64,000 bases of DNA from Croceivirga sp. (GTDB lineage: Bacteria > Bacteroidota > Bacteroidia > Flavobacteriales > Flavobacteriaceae), in NCBI GenBank assembly GCA_028284285.1, contig JANQSA010000018.1, positions 1 through 64,000 of the forward strand, given 5' to 3'. Each line of letters opens with the position of its first letter. Position 1 is the first letter of the stretch. The notes beneath the pieces were generated by a model. That model did not search any database. It had not been told where the DNA came from and was given only the letters and a program-made list of their open reading frames with translations. The position numbers were made by a program, and so were the translations under genes. Of the stretch, positions 1 to 8,718 are shown piece after piece.

Positions 1-231
1 GCCGGTGGAAACTATTTTGGTGTAAAACCCTACCACGGCCGTTTTGATTCGTTCCCCGGAGCATTGATAAAAAAAGAAAACGAGATCATTCCGGGAAATC
101 GATTAGGACTGGATTTTACACAAAAATCCATAAGGCATATGGCAATTTTGGATCTTCCGAAAAAAGACTATTTATTAGTGGTATATAACAATGACCACGC
201 GGAAACCTATCAAATAAATACAAATAAATAA
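1..231 (+). CDS. C-terminal end of an FG-GAP/VCBS repeat protein (partial)
   Basis: The frame is open from the first base and stops with TAA at 229-231, giving the last 76 residues of a protein whose start lies outside the window. The visible part (AGGNYFGVKPYHGRFDS at its left end, then LALD-like and YLLVVYNND segments) resembles the C-terminal end of secreted VCBS/FG-GAP (ASPIC/UnbV-like) repeat proteins of Bacteroidetes, which are predicted to be calcium-binding beta-propellers at the cell surface. Only 8 bp separate it from the haloperoxidase-like gene downstream, so the two are probably co-transcribed; pairing of these two families is familiar in this phylum. Family assignment rests on a short stretch. 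Confidence 0.6.
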   Translation, partial: AGGNYFGVKPYHGRFDSFPGALIKKENEIIPGNRLGLDFTQKSIRHMAILDLPKKDYLLVVYNNDHAETYQINTNK

Positions 232-239
232 AACTATCC

Positions 240-1571
240 ATGAAACGTTTTGTGTTGATTTCTATACTGGCACTTACGGTGCTTTCCTGTAAAAAGGAAC
301 AAAAGCCAATTACTATTGGCGCTGAAGACTTTCATACGGCTGTAGACAAAGTGACAGAAATAATGGTGCATGACATTTTCTCTCCTCCTGTAGCAAGCAG
401 GATCTATGCCTATCCTAATATTGGCGCTTATGAGATCATTGCGGAGAAAGAGTCAGGGTATCAATCCCTTGCCGGCCAGATCAGGGGATTACAGCATATT
501 CCAAAGCCTGAAGATACCGTAGGACTCAATTATCATCTGGCAGCATTAGTAGCGCATATGGATTTAAGCAGGCAATTGATTTTTTCAGAAGATAAGATGA
601 CTACCTACCGGGACAGTTTGTACACCCTTTGGGAGACACAAAATGAAGAGGAATTCATTAAATCCAAACAATATGGTCTTATAGTATCGGAACATATTGC
701 TTCATGGATGGACCAGGATAATTATAAGCAGACCCGTACTATGCCCAAATTCAGTGTTGATACCGATGACCCTTCCCGCTGGCAACCTACTCCTCCTGCT
801 TATATGGACGGGATAGAGCCCCATTGGAATAAGATACGGCCTTTTGTGATTGACTCCGCCGGTCAGTTTCAACCTGCTCCACCCCCCCCTTTTTCCATGG
901 AACAAAACTCGGATTTCTACAAGGAAGTACGGGAAGTGTATGACATAAGTAATGAAATTACCGCCAAAGGCGATGACTCTGAAGAAGTGGCTATTGCACA
1001 GTTCTGGGATTGTAATCCCTATGTATCCGTTACACGAGGTCACCTTATGTTTGCCACTAAAAAGATAACACCGGGGGCTCATTGGATTGGCATCGCCAAA
1101 ATTGCCAGCAGAAACTCACAGGCCGATGTGGGCAAAACAATGCATGCGTATACCAAAACATCCATAGCCATTGCCGATGCCTTTATCAGTTGCTGGGATG
1201 AAAAATACAGAAGTAATCTAATTCGGCCGGAAACCCTTATAAACGAACATATTGATGACAGTTGGGAGCCTGTGCTGCAAACCCCTCCTTTCCCCGAGTA
1301 CACCAGCGGACATAGTGTGGTCTCCGGGGCGGCTGCAGAAGCCTTGACCAGTATTTTTGGCGACAACTTTGCTTTTGATGACGATACCGAAATTCCGTAC
1401 GGCTTGCCTGTGCGTTCTTTTGCCTCCTTTAGAGAAGCGGCAAATGAAGCTGCGATAAGCCGGATGTATGGAGGCATACACTATAGAGCTGCAGTTGATG
1501 TGGGGGTACAGCAAGGTAGGGATTTGGGACAATTTGTGGTGCAACGCCTGGACATGAAAACCGAACTCTAA
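240..1571 (+). CDS. Vanadium-dependent haloperoxidase / PAP2-superfamily lipoprotein
   Basis: 443 residues. The N-terminus (MKRFVLISILALTVLSC) is a lipoprotein signal with the lipid-modified cysteine at about residue 17, so the protein is probably anchored in the envelope. The C-terminal third carries the three PAP2/vanadium-haloperoxidase motifs in order: K322-x6-RP (residues 329-330), TSGH with H358 in place of PSGH, and SRMYGGIH (residues 407-414). In this superfamily these residues bind vanadate or phosphate, and the motif-2 histidine is the general acid. The protein could be a vanadium haloperoxidase or an acid phosphatase, and sequence alone does not decide. The ATG at 240 follows the preceding FG-GAP gene by 8 bp. 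The family call is strong; the substrate is unknown. Confidence 0.87.
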   Translation: MKRFVLISILALTVLSCKKEQKPITIGAEDFHTAVDKVTEIMVHDIFSPPVASRIYAYPNIGAYEIIAEKESGYQSLAGQIRGLQHIPKPEDTVGLNYHLAALVAHMDLSRQLIFSEDKMTTYRDSLYTLWETQNEEEFIKSKQYGLIVSEHIASWMDQDNYKQTRTMPKFSVDTDDPSRWQPTPPAYMDGIEPHWNKIRPFVIDSAGQFQPAPPPPFSMEQNSDFYKEVREVYDISNEITAKGDDSEEVAIAQFWDCNPYVSVTRGHLMFATKKITPGAHWIGIAKIASRNSQADVGKTMHAYTKTSIAIADAFISCWDEKYRSNLIRPETLINEHIDDSWEPVLQTPPFPEYTSGHSVVSGAAAEALTSIFGDNFAFDDDTEIPYGLPVRSFASFREAANEAAISRMYGGIHYRAAVDVGVQQGRDLGQFVVQRLDMKTEL

Positions 1572-1652
1572 ATCATTATAACTTCTCAACGCAATGAAAC
1601 GAAAATGAATTTTTTTAATCAAAAATTCACACAGTTATAATGATTAAAATAA

Positions 1653-1670
1653 CCCCGATAGCTATCGGGG
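1653..1670. repeat. 18-bp perfect palindrome
   Basis: CCCCGATAGCTATCGGGG is a perfect self-complementary palindrome in the 204-bp intergenic region between the haloperoxidase gene and the effector-domain gene. It lacks a T-run, so it does not look like an intrinsic terminator. Together with the second palindrome 25 bp downstream it resembles the short dispersed palindromic repeats seen in flavobacterial genomes. The role as a dispersed repeat is an inference from recollection of such sequences. Confidence 0.7.
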
Positions 1671-1695
1671 CATATGAGAACGAGTGCAACGAGTG

Positions 1696-1714
1696 CCTGC
1701 CTGCCGCAGGCAGG
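1696..1714. repeat. 9-bp-arm inverted repeat around one central base
   Basis: CCTGCCTGC-C-GCAGGCAGG forms two perfect 9-bp arms. It is GC-rich against an AT-rich surround and is preceded by a direct repeat, GAGTGCAACGAGTGC. There is no T-tract. With the palindrome at 1653-1670 it forms a compact composite that looks like a mobile repeat rather than a regulatory site. Confidence 0.65.
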
Positions 1715-1775
1715 GTCGCATGAGTTCTTAAATTTTTAAATAACTTATTTAAAGGTGATTAAAAATTTTAAACAC

Positions 1776-2678
1776 ATGAAAAAGGTGATATACGTTGCCC
1801 TCTTTGTAGTGATAGGCGCATTACTATGGTACTTTACCATTAAACCTTCTGATTATACCATTCGATTCACGGCAAATGCCATCCCGGGTACTATAAATCA
1901 ATCCTTAAAGCTTTGGGACCAAACACTGGACACTGTTCGAAAAATACGACAGGAGGGAGATCTTTATCATCTGTCTCAAAAGGTGAAATATGGAGATTCT
2001 GTGCATACCTACCGTTGGAGTATCCGGCCTTTAACGGATACCACTTCTCAGGTTATTGTAAACATTGTCGATGAAGACCACAGTGTGATGAACAGAATAC
2101 AGGTTCCTTTTCAGGAGACCGATTTTGTCAGGCGATCCAAGAAAATGGCCATAAGCTTTATGAAAAATCTCAAGGATCATACCCAAAAGTTCAAAGTGAA
2201 GGTTATTGGGAAGGAAGAGCTTCCCAACACCTATATTGCCTATGTTCCCTTACAACTAACCCAATTCCAAAAAGCCCGCGGTATGATGCGGAACTTCTCC
2301 TACCTCACTAATGAATTGGTAGCCAACAAGGTTCAGTTAAATGGCCCCCCTATAATAGAAGTTACCCACTGGGATATGGAAAACGATAGTTTGCATTACA
2401 ATTTTGGCCAGCCCATTATCCAATCGGAGCGTTTGCCTGTTGAAACCGATATCAAGTACAAAAGAATTTTTCCCAAACAGGCACTAAAAGCAGAGTACAA
2501 TGGCAACTATATCACATCAGATCGGGCGTGGTACGCACTACTGGACTATGCCAAAAAGCACAATATAGAAGTGGAGCCTACTCCTATAGAAATCTTTTAC
2601 AACAATCCCAATATAGGTGGTGGCGAAGAACAATGGAAAGCAGAAATCTATATGCCGATAAAAGAAGTCCATGAATAA
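1776..2678 (+). CDS. Membrane-anchored SRPBCC/GyrI-like effector-binding domain protein
   Basis: 300 residues from the ATG at 1776 (MKKVIYVALFVVIGALLWYF), which starts with one N-terminal transmembrane helix. An upstream GTG in the same frame at 1755 would add seven polar residues and is less likely. After the helix the first half (about residues 30-140) looks like an SRPBCC-type domain. The second half (about 145-300) resembles the AraC effector-binding/GyrI-like domain: an alternating strand pattern with an aromatic-rich core and a C-terminal IYMPIKE strand. There is no DNA-binding domain, so it is not a regulator by itself. The stop overlaps the next start by 8 bp, so translation is probably coupled. 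The ligand is unknown. Confidence 0.6.
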   Translation: MKKVIYVALFVVIGALLWYFTIKPSDYTIRFTANAIPGTINQSLKLWDQTLDTVRKIRQEGDLYHLSQKVKYGDSVHTYRWSIRPLTDTTSQVIVNIVDEDHSVMNRIQVPFQETDFVRRSKKMAISFMKNLKDHTQKFKVKVIGKEELPNTYIAYVPLQLTQFQKARGMMRNFSYLTNELVANKVQLNGPPIIEVTHWDMENDSLHYNFGQPIIQSERLPVETDIKYKRIFPKQALKAEYNGNYITSDRAWYALLDYAKKHNIEVEPTPIEIFYNNPNIGGGEEQWKAEIYMPIKEVHE

Positions 2679-3528
2679 AGTAGTAGTAATTGTTGGACTC
2701 GTTTTTCTTCAGGCCTGTGCACAGCCCCCTTATCATGGTGACCTGATTTTCCTTGGTAAATTCCCCTCAAGACTCAGTGAAGTATCCGGAGTGGACATTG
2801 CCGGAGACGGTAGTATTTGGGTCTTGGAAGATAATGGCAATAAGGACAAGCTTTATCAAGTTGACACCATAGCGCAAGTGGTCAGAGAACTTAAAGTGGA
2901 CAATGCTAAAAACAGGGATTGGGAAGATTTGACTATTTCCGAAGAAGGCACCTTTTTTATTGGCGATTTCGGCAACAATGCCAATTCCAGGAAAGATTTG
3001 CTGATCTATAAAATTACCCAACAAGAACTGCGCAAAGAGCACCCTAAAGCCGAAAAAATAAAATTTCATTATCCCGAACAAAAAAAATTTCCACCAAAGT
3101 CCAAGGAATTATTATTTGATGCTGAAGGTTTTTTTCACTGGGAGGGACATCTTTACATCTTTACCAAAAATAGGACACGTCCCTACAACGGTAAAACGCT
3201 GGTTTACCGCATCTCAGATAAAAAAGAAAAACAAAAGGCCGAACTTTTGGGCAGTCTTATACTTTGCGAAGATCAAGAGCATTGTTCTGTTACAGGCGCT
3301 GATATTTCTGCAGATGGAAAAACCATAGCCTTGATTGGATATGGCCGCCTCTATCTCTTATCCGATTTTTCTTTTCCCAATATTCCCCGGGCAACAGTTA
3401 GTACCATTGACTTGGGGTACACCACTCAAATTGAATCGGTTTGTTTTCTCAACGATTCCACATTGTTAATCGCGGATGAGCAATCCAAAACTGCAGGAAG
3501 AAATTTGTACAAATATCTTTTAAAATGA
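2671..3528 (+). CDS. Lipoprotein, predicted beta-propeller-like
   Basis: 285 residues. The N-terminus (MNKVVVIVGLVFLQAC) gives a lipobox with Cys at residue 16. The mature part contains repeated strand-turn elements of the type SVDIAGDGSIWVLEDN, DLTISEEGTFFIGDFGNN and ADGKTIALIGYGRLYLLS, as in NHL/SdiA-regulated/phytase-like beta-propellers. No catalytic motif is recognisable. It overlaps the preceding gene by 8 bp (ATGAATAA), so the two form an operon. The precise family is not recognised; the fold call is an inference from repeat periodicity and aspartate-rich loops. Confidence 0.6.
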   Translation: MNKVVVIVGLVFLQACAQPPYHGDLIFLGKFPSRLSEVSGVDIAGDGSIWVLEDNGNKDKLYQVDTIAQVVRELKVDNAKNRDWEDLTISEEGTFFIGDFGNNANSRKDLLIYKITQQELRKEHPKAEKIKFHYPEQKKFPPKSKELLFDAEGFFHWEGHLYIFTKNRTRPYNGKTLVYRISDKKEKQKAELLGSLILCEDQEHCSVTGADISADGKTIALIGYGRLYLLSDFSFPNIPRATVSTIDLGYTTQIESVCFLNDSTLLIADEQSKTAGRNLYKYLLK

Positions 3529-3582
3529 TTCTTCGCGATAAGCCGCCCTTATCTTCAATTCAAATTACAACAGCCTTTCGGA

Positions 3583-6500
3583 TCAAAAGCCAAAACCAAA
3601 GCCGAACGCAAAACGCAACCCGTCTACACTATTGAAAAGGCCTACACTGGCCGATAGTATCCCTGCCCCATTAGCAAAAAAACCTCCGCCATAGGAATTA
3701 TGCCATCGCGTGGAGTTATCATCCGGAAACCAAACCCTGCCATAGTCAAACCCACCGTAAATTCCAGGGGTCACCGGCAATAAACCCGTACGCCTTTTTC
3801 TAAAACTCCATCGAATATCTGTGTTTTGGAAATACGCCGATTTCCCCGTAAAGCGCTGAAAACGGAACCCTCTTAAACCGTTATTGGCTCCAATACTGGC
3901 GCCCTGATAAAACTCAAAATCGTCCCCAAAATTGACATGCCCTTTAAACTCTGTAGCTAACACCACACTGCCGTTTGATGCAATTTTATAGGCCAGGGAA
4001 AGACTGGGAATTACATACCCAAATGTCCTGTCAGAATCATCCAAATTTGCTGTGTACCCTCCTTGTAGTGTAAAAGCCATCCCCATGGTAGGAAAGGCTT
4101 CGTCATCGGCATTGGAATAGCTGTATTCTGCATTGACCCCTAAAAACTGTTGTTGGGTATCCCGTCCTTCATCCGTAAAAAATCCATCGATGAACCGGTC
4201 TTCCGTTTCTTCAACTTCGAAATTCTGATAGGCAACCCCCAGTTTTACTTTAGATCCCAATTGCCCCCTCCACACCAGGGAAGGTGCAAATTCTAGGGTA
4301 CGGATCTTTACCCTATTGAAATCAAACTCCAGATCATCATCAAAATTTGGGGTCTCATTCCCAAAACCAAAAAAGTTCATGGCGAAATTGGGACTTGTAA
4401 ACCGCGCAGCAAGCTCCAGGTTTACCTTTTCAAAAACATGGGCAAATTCCCCGGAATATTTCAAATCAAAGCCACTGGTAGCAAAGTAAAACCCTGCGGT
4501 CAACGTATGGCGTTGCGTAAAAGGATTCCGGCGAAAACTGTTAAACGTATAGGTATTGGTAACCCCAAGATTTATCCCATCATCCGGATTAAACCCCAGA
4601 GAGGGCAAGAATTGGTTGTTGCTCGCTTTTATATCCAGAAATTGATAGGTATTGGTCTCATAATTGTTGATTTTGTGCAAACGCCCACGGAAAGCTTCGT
4701 CATAGGTGTTCTTCTTTGATTTAAAATCGTACACATGTACATTTTTACTGGCTTTGTGAATTTTGTAGATATCATTGTTTTGCCCTCCTATCAACCGGAC
4801 CTTGATCTTCCCTCTATTACCAACTACTTCCATAACATCATCGTCATCAAGTCCATAGATCCAGATCTCCCTGGTAAACTGAGGGTCATAGCTCCTGTCA
4901 AAAAATACATCCGCTTTTTCCCCACCTTTGATGCGATAGCCTTTTACGTCCAGTTTTCCTTCAGGCAATGGCGTAATTACAAAGTGGTCATCTTTATCCG
5001 TTCCCGTTACCACACTGTATTTGTTGATCACCTTAAAATACCCTTCCGCCGTTTTAGACAATTGCTCTTTCCTGGCCAGAAGAATTTCTTTAATCTCCGT
5101 TATAGTATCATCCCGAACTTCTTCGGGGAAAGCTTCAAATGCACTATCAATACTTTCTTCATCAATATTTTCCTGAATGTACTTTGCTTGAGCCAGCCAA
5201 GTATCCAGATCAACCTCTGCAAGCAGGGCCATATCCAATGCAAAAGTTCGTGGAGAAGAATTAAATCCCTTAACACTCCGTATTTCTTTTTGAAACCCTT
5301 CAAATAACTGCAATGAGGGAACAGCACGAGTGGCAAAGCCCATCAAAGCCCCATCTCCCAGGATAGAAAAGGCCTGATCCCTATCCCTCGGTATAGGCTT
5401 AAAAAGCTTTGTACCATCTGCCTGTTTGAATTGCGCCCATCGCCATTGATCGGTATGCCTGTCCCAATCCCCTATCATCATATCGAAAAGTCGTGCCCGG
5501 ACATAGGTGGCCTTATCCAGGCGATACTCTTCATCTTTCCGTAACTTCTCTATGAAATCTGTAGTGCTTTCTATTTTTTTAGCAAATCCAAAACTTTCCA
5601 GATCGTCATGCCCCTCGGATACATGCTCTTCAATCATATAGAGTTCATCTCCAAATTCCGAATTAAAACGCCCTAAAGCCGATTGCTTTGGAATATAATA
5701 CAAGGTGGGGTTGGTATGAAATAGCCCAACTGCATCAGAAAGTGCGCCAATAACAAAAGGAGCATAAGGATGTGCTCCTGTATAAAAATCCTTAAGAATG
5801 GCCTCTGTTACTGTTCCATCAAAATCCCCTACAATATATTGATCCCTAAACGCGATCGCTTGCAAGTACAATTCCGCGCTTTTACGCAAGGCGCGCATTA
5901 CAAATTGCCTGCCGTCCTTATGTTGCAATCGAAGCGATTTGGATTGATTTCCGCCACCCTTTCTCACGGGTTGTAGTCCTCCAAAAAGGGTGTCTAAACT
6001 TACGGTAGGTGCCTTTACCTTGGTAGCGTAGTATTTGCGGTACCGCTCTCCCCAGACCGTCCTGAAAAACCCCGTTTTATTCACTTCCTCATCCGAATAA
6101 ACAGAAGCGGTAACAAAGGCCGGCATTTCTTCCGTTGCTTTAAATTCCTTTTCTTCCGAGTCGGGCGGTAACACCTCCGATGTAAATGCCGGAACCTTGC
6201 TGCCATTATCCACGGTATAAAAGTTGACCTCGGAAGAACCATTCTTAAAAACCTCTAAAACAGCATAACCCATTTGCCCCGAGGAAAACTTACTGCCGTT
6301 TAACAAACGCGTGGCACCCTTTTTGGCGCCGGAACCACTAACGATCTGTGGCGTGTTTTCCTCCACAATATATTGCAACGTATGTTCATGTCCGGATACA
6401 AAAATGACTTTCTCCGATTTCTGGGCAAGCGTCACTACTCTCTTTCGCAATTCGTTATATCGTTTGTTTTGTAAATCTGCAATAGAGGCGCCAGAGGTTC

Positions 6501-7290
6501 TTCTCAGGATATTGATCAGGCTTCCAAGGACAGGTAAGGGAACCTTCCCGTTAGTAGGGAAAATATGCTGCCGAAACGAATACTGTCCGCCATGCGAACC
6601 GTAACTAAACATGGGATTGTGCAAGGCGATGATCGTTGTGCGCTGGCGGTTATCTTTTATCTCATCCTCCAATTCCAGGAAAAACTGCTCCCGATCTTTG
6701 ATCTCACATTCATCATTTATGGTAGGGTGCTTATCCCAGTTGACCAGGAACCATTCCGTATCCAATGCAATTACCACGATGTCTTCCCCTATTTCAATGG
6801 TTTCCATCGGACAGCCATTTTCCGGAAAGAAAACCTCTTTGCTATCTAACTTTTCTTCAATATAGTTTTCCTGCCGTTTTAAACCTTTAAGCCCCTTGCT
6901 GTACCAGTCATGATTCCCGGGTATAAATACGGTTTCCCCTCGAAAATTTTCCAGGGTCTTTAATTGGGCGTCCAGGTGACTTTTGGCTTCTAAGTAAGCA
7001 TCGGGATCATCGTCTTTGTCCGGAAAGCCCGAAGGGTAAATATTGTCTCCTAAAAAAATGGCAGTGCTGTTTTTATCTGCCTTGTCTAACCTTTCTTTAA
7101 ACGCTTTAAGTGCCGGGTTCATACCCCCTATTGGGGATTTTCCTGCATCACCGATAAGATAAAAGGTGTGACTTACCTCTTTAGTTTCTGTGCGGGACAC
7201 CAAAGTAGTTTCTTCGGCATATTTGGCCTCGTAAGTAGCGCAACTCCCCAGAAGCAGAACCGCCAGCACAACAGGGTAGAATCTCTTCAT
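3583..7290 (-). CDS. Lipoprotein with metallophosphoesterase, kinase-like middle and BamA-like C-terminal barrel
   Basis: 1235 residues from the ATG at 7290, which gives a lipoprotein signal (MKRFYPVVLAVLLLGSCAT, Cys 17); a longer start at 7341 would bury the signal. Residues 42-360 are a calcineurin-type metallophosphoesterase: GDAG (47-50), GDNIYP (81-86), GNHDW (125-129), ALHNP (222-226), GHEH (300-303). Residues about 440-720 are not part of that domain. They hold GDWDRHTDQW (607-616) and PRDRDQAF (634-641), which resemble the catalytic loop and metal-binding motif of HipA/Fam20-type kinases, with a candidate lysine near 470. From about 880 to the terminal FGFGFGF the protein is strand-rich and glycine/aromatic-rich like a BamA/surface-antigen 16-strand barrel, including GLRGFRFQRFTG, which resembles the VRGF/Y loop-6 motif. 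It probably sits in the outer membrane. The substrate is unknown. It is divergent from the HD gene. Confidence 0.8.
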   Translation of the reverse strand: MKRFYPVVLAVLLLGSCATYEAKYAEETTLVSRTETKEVSHTFYLIGDAGKSPIGGMNPALKAFKERLDKADKNSTAIFLGDNIYPSGFPDKDDDPDAYLEAKSHLDAQLKTLENFRGETVFIPGNHDWYSKGLKGLKRQENYIEEKLDSKEVFFPENGCPMETIEIGEDIVVIALDTEWFLVNWDKHPTINDECEIKDREQFFLELEDEIKDNRQRTTIIALHNPMFSYGSHGGQYSFRQHIFPTNGKVPLPVLGSLINILRRTSGASIADLQNKRYNELRKRVVTLAQKSEKVIFVSGHEHTLQYIVEENTPQIVSGSGAKKGATRLLNGSKFSSGQMGYAVLEVFKNGSSEVNFYTVDNGSKVPAFTSEVLPPDSEEKEFKATEEMPAFVTASVYSDEEVNKTGFFRTVWGERYRKYYATKVKAPTVSLDTLFGGLQPVRKGGGNQSKSLRLQHKDGRQFVMRALRKSAELYLQAIAFRDQYIVGDFDGTVTEAILKDFYTGAHPYAPFVIGALSDAVGLFHTNPTLYYIPKQSALGRFNSEFGDELYMIEEHVSEGHDDLESFGFAKKIESTTDFIEKLRKDEEYRLDKATYVRARLFDMMIGDWDRHTDQWRWAQFKQADGTKLFKPIPRDRDQAFSILGDGALMGFATRAVPSLQLFEGFQKEIRSVKGFNSSPRTFALDMALLAEVDLDTWLAQAKYIQENIDEESIDSAFEAFPEEVRDDTITEIKEILLARKEQLSKTAEGYFKVINKYSVVTGTDKDDHFVITPLPEGKLDVKGYRIKGGEKADVFFDRSYDPQFTREIWIYGLDDDDVMEVVGNRGKIKVRLIGGQNNDIYKIHKASKNVHVYDFKSKKNTYDEAFRGRLHKINNYETNTYQFLDIKASNNQFLPSLGFNPDDGINLGVTNTYTFNSFRRNPFTQRHTLTAGFYFATSGFDLKYSGEFAHVFEKVNLELAARFTSPNFAMNFFGFGNETPNFDDDLEFDFNRVKIRTLEFAPSLVWRGQLGSKVKLGVAYQNFEVEETEDRFIDGFFTDEGRDTQQQFLGVNAEYSYSNADDEAFPTMGMAFTLQGGYTANLDDSDRTFGYVIPSLSLAYKIASNGSVVLATEFKGHVNFGDDFEFYQGASIGANNGLRGFRFQRFTGKSAYFQNTDIRWSFRKRRTGLLPVTPGIYGGFDYGRVWFPDDNSTRWHNSYGGGFFANGAGILSASVGLFNSVDGLRFAFGFGFGF

Positions 7291-7343
7291 ACAAAAGTGT
7301 TTCACTCCAAAATTTTGTATTTTGGATATTTCAATATACAACT

Positions 7344-8537
7344 ATGTCGGAAATCGTTCAAAAAGCTGAGGATTTTGTTACCGAACTCTTGACCACCGAA
7401 CTGGACCCAAAGTTCTTATACCACAATCTAAAGCATACTCAACGCGTGGTAAAAAGCGCAGGTGAGCTTCTAGAGTTTTACGATTTACCGGAAGAAGAAG
7501 TTGAAAAACTCTTACTGGCGGCGTGGTTCCATGATACCGGCTACACCAAAGGAGTGGAAAAACATGAAGAAAAGAGTTGTGTGGTGGCCTCGAGCTTTTT
7601 GGAAACAGCAGGATATGATCCTGAAAAGGTTCAGCATATTGAAGAGCTAATCATGGCGACCCAGCGGTATTATGATCCCAAAAATTTGCATGAAGAAATT
7701 ATACGAGATGCGGATGCCTCGCACTTCGCACAAAAAAGCTATTGGGAAACCACAGATTTTTTGAAAGAAGAGTTAGAAGGACTGGGAATGGGAAAATACT
7801 CCCAAAAAGAATGGCGGGACATCAATATCAAAATGTTTCGGAATGAACACCGCTTCTACACGCAATACGCTCAAGAAAACTGGGAAAGTGGTAAGGAAAA
7901 AAACCTAAAACAACTGGTAAAAGAGAAAAAGAGCGAAAAAGACATTGCCAAAAAGGAAGCCCTAAAGGCAAAATATAAAACGGAAAGCCCGGATCGTGGG
8001 ATTCAAACCCTATTCAGGGTTACTCTTAAGAACCATTTGACATTGAGCGATATTGCGGATACCAAAGCCAATATTCTGTTATCGGTAAACGCCATAATAA
8101 TCTCCGTAGCCTTGTCCAATCTGATCCCAAAATTGGACAATCCCTCCAATACCTACCTTATTTATCCTACCGTTATTTTCATCACTTTTAGTGTGATTTC
8201 AATGGTATTAGCCGTGCTGGCCACCCGCCCCAATGTCACTAGCGGGAAATTCACCAAGGAGGATGTGGAACAAAAGAAAGTGAATCTGCTGTTCTTTGGC
8301 AATTTTCATAAAATGCAGTTGGATGAATATGAGTGGGCCATTAAAGAACTGGTTAAGGACAAGGACTACATTTATAGTTCCCTAACCAAGGACCTGTATT
8401 TTTTGGGATTAGTATTGGACCGAAAGTATAAAATACTACGGTATACCTACACCATCTTTATTATTGGCATTGTAATATCCGTAATTGCCTTTGGGATAGC
8501 CTTCCGCTACTTTGGCCCGGAGCGGATGAATTTTTAA
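7344..8537 (+). CDS. HD-domain phosphohydrolase fused to a Pycsar-effector-type (PycTM) membrane domain
   Basis: 397 residues. The N-terminal half is an HD-domain metal-dependent phosphohydrolase: YHNLKHTQRV (H31), AAWFHDTGY (H63-D64), ELIMATQ and IRDADASHF (D122/D124). A charged linker follows (about residues 180-222). The C-terminal part (223-390) begins LSDIADTKANILLSVNAI and has helices at about 243-260, 271-293 and 368-388, with a soluble segment between the second and third. This is the DUF5706/PycTM signature of Pycsar anti-phage effectors, which disrupt the inner membrane when a cyclase makes cCMP or cUMP. No cyclase gene is visible nearby. The HD domain may instead hydrolyse a nucleotide signal. 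The gene is divergent from the metallophosphoesterase lipoprotein, with 53 bp between the start codons. Confidence 0.85.
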   Translation: MSEIVQKAEDFVTELLTTELDPKFLYHNLKHTQRVVKSAGELLEFYDLPEEEVEKLLLAAWFHDTGYTKGVEKHEEKSCVVASSFLETAGYDPEKVQHIEELIMATQRYYDPKNLHEEIIRDADASHFAQKSYWETTDFLKEELEGLGMGKYSQKEWRDINIKMFRNEHRFYTQYAQENWESGKEKNLKQLVKEKKSEKDIAKKEALKAKYKTESPDRGIQTLFRVTLKNHLTLSDIADTKANILLSVNAIIISVALSNLIPKLDNPSNTYLIYPTVIFITFSVISMVLAVLATRPNVTSGKFTKEDVEQKKVNLLFFGNFHKMQLDEYEWAIKELVKDKDYIYSSLTKDLYFLGLVLDRKYKILRYTYTIFIIGIVISVIAFGIAFRYFGPERMNF

Positions 8538-8718
8538 TCGCAATAGCAAAAATCCTGGTAACAAATTATCCTAAAACCTCCCTGTTTTTTACAGCTTTTT
8601 GCGCATTGTGGGCTATACCTCTTTCAAATACTTTTCCGTTTATTCCGGGCTAAGGAGTGTTTTCAGGGCTTCTCCTTGGCCCTTGCAATCCTTTTAATGT
8701 ATTGCACGAGATTAGTGC

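Noticed and set aside
1755-1775. GTG at 1755 as the start of the effector-domain gene.
   Set aside because: The ATG at 1776 starts directly with a membrane helix and is the better start.
4735-5307. A 190-codon open frame on the plus strand inside the metallophosphoesterase/barrel gene.
   Set aside because: It lies opposite a continuous 1235-residue coding frame and has no recognisable features.
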